Below, in pieces: positions 63,872-64,000 of a DNA stretch of 64,000 bases. The stretch is taken from positions 1 to 64,000 of the forward strand of contig NZ_CP194411.1 in the NCBI RefSeq assembly GCF_051603425.1, given 5' to 3'. The position numbers were made by a program, and so were the translations under genes. Position 1 is the stretch's first letter. Every line of letters begins with the position of its first letter. The notes below the pieces were generated by a model, which saw only the letters and a list, made by a program, of their open reading frames with translations, was not told the origin of the DNA and did no database searches. The DNA comes from Selenomonas sputigena_A. Its GTDB lineage: Bacteria; Bacillota; Negativicutes; Selenomonadales; Selenomonadaceae.

Positions 63872-64000
63872 ATGATTCCGCGTGAACGATACATTCAGCA
63901 AATACGCCCTTTCATAGACAAGGATATCATCAAGGTTCTCACGGGCTTTCGCCGTTCAGGGAAATCCGTCATGCTGGAGCTGCTTCAAAATGAACTGCGC
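63872..64000 (+). CDS. AAA ATPase (DUF4143-type family), partial
   Basis: The first 43 residues are seen before the window ends. MIPRERYIQQIRPFIDKDII leads into the Walker A motif GFRRSGKSVML. This start is typical of the AAA_14/DUF4143 ATPases, which are scattered in anaerobes, often as several paralogues, and have no known role. GAGGTGATT precedes the ATG. The gene is cut off at its 3' end. Confidence 0.8.
   Translation, partial: MIPRERYIQQIRPFIDKDIIKVLTGFRRSGKSVMLELLQNELR

Overview
The window looks like a chromosome segment from an anaerobic, motile member of the Negativicutes, probably Selenomonas or a close relative. The evidence is the 16S sequence and Firmicutes-style signals (AGGAGG ribosome binding sites, a T-box glyQS leader, boxA-like rrn sequences) combined with a moderately GC-rich genome and diderm-type genes. 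I assign the genus from memory of sequence features only; no database was searched. Almost all housekeeping genes lie on the minus strand.

Layout. 1-5.4 kb: an rRNA operon on the minus strand (23S, a tRNA-less spacer, and a 16S with an unusually long V1 helix) behind a strong promoter. 5.4-9.4 kb: ftsE-ftsX-M23 hydrolase-ctpA, a cell division and envelope operon. 9.7-21 kb: cobalamin adenosyltransferase, ndk, a gamma carbonic anhydrase-like protein, cca, then ACT protein-hom-thrB, and a tight run ispH-rpsA-(DUF512 radical SAM)-der-plsY. 21.3-26.5 kb: dps, two tandem methyl-accepting chemotaxis proteins and a decayed unknown gene. 26.6-32.8 kb: T-box-glyQ-glyS, a PHP phosphoesterase and uvrC. 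32.9-35.2 kb: hicAB with a promoter palindrome, and accC. 35.3-41.7 kb: brnQ, uvrA, uvrB.

41.8-50 kb is the accessory part. A duplicated terminator-like unit brackets remnants of a GNAT gene, a dinJ antitoxin with a frameshifted yafQ toxin, an HNH remnant and an AT-rich FkbM methyltransferase. Then come a small secreted protein, a cobalamin-riboswitch-controlled FecCD-type ABC transporter and a decayed IS1182-type transposase whose broken end touches the riboswitch promoter.

49.6-55.7 kb is the most interesting stretch. One apparent transcription unit begins with an FMN riboswitch and two tandem copies of a 105-nt repeat. It runs through ribD-ribE-ribBA-(DJ-1/PfpI)-ribH-yfcE-like phosphodiesterase and ends in a solitary cas6, whose stop codon lies inside a perfect 23-bp hairpin. 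The same 105-nt repeat family occurs at 35.2 kb and, degenerate, twice near 61.2 kb. 55.9-64 kb: a CCG-domain Fe-S-like protein, a MNT-HEPN pair, an Asp-rich zinc-ribbon membrane protein, two CheX-type chemotaxis proteins, an FAD protein, a Na+/solute symporter, a hypothetical protein and the start of an AAA ATPase gene cut by the window end.
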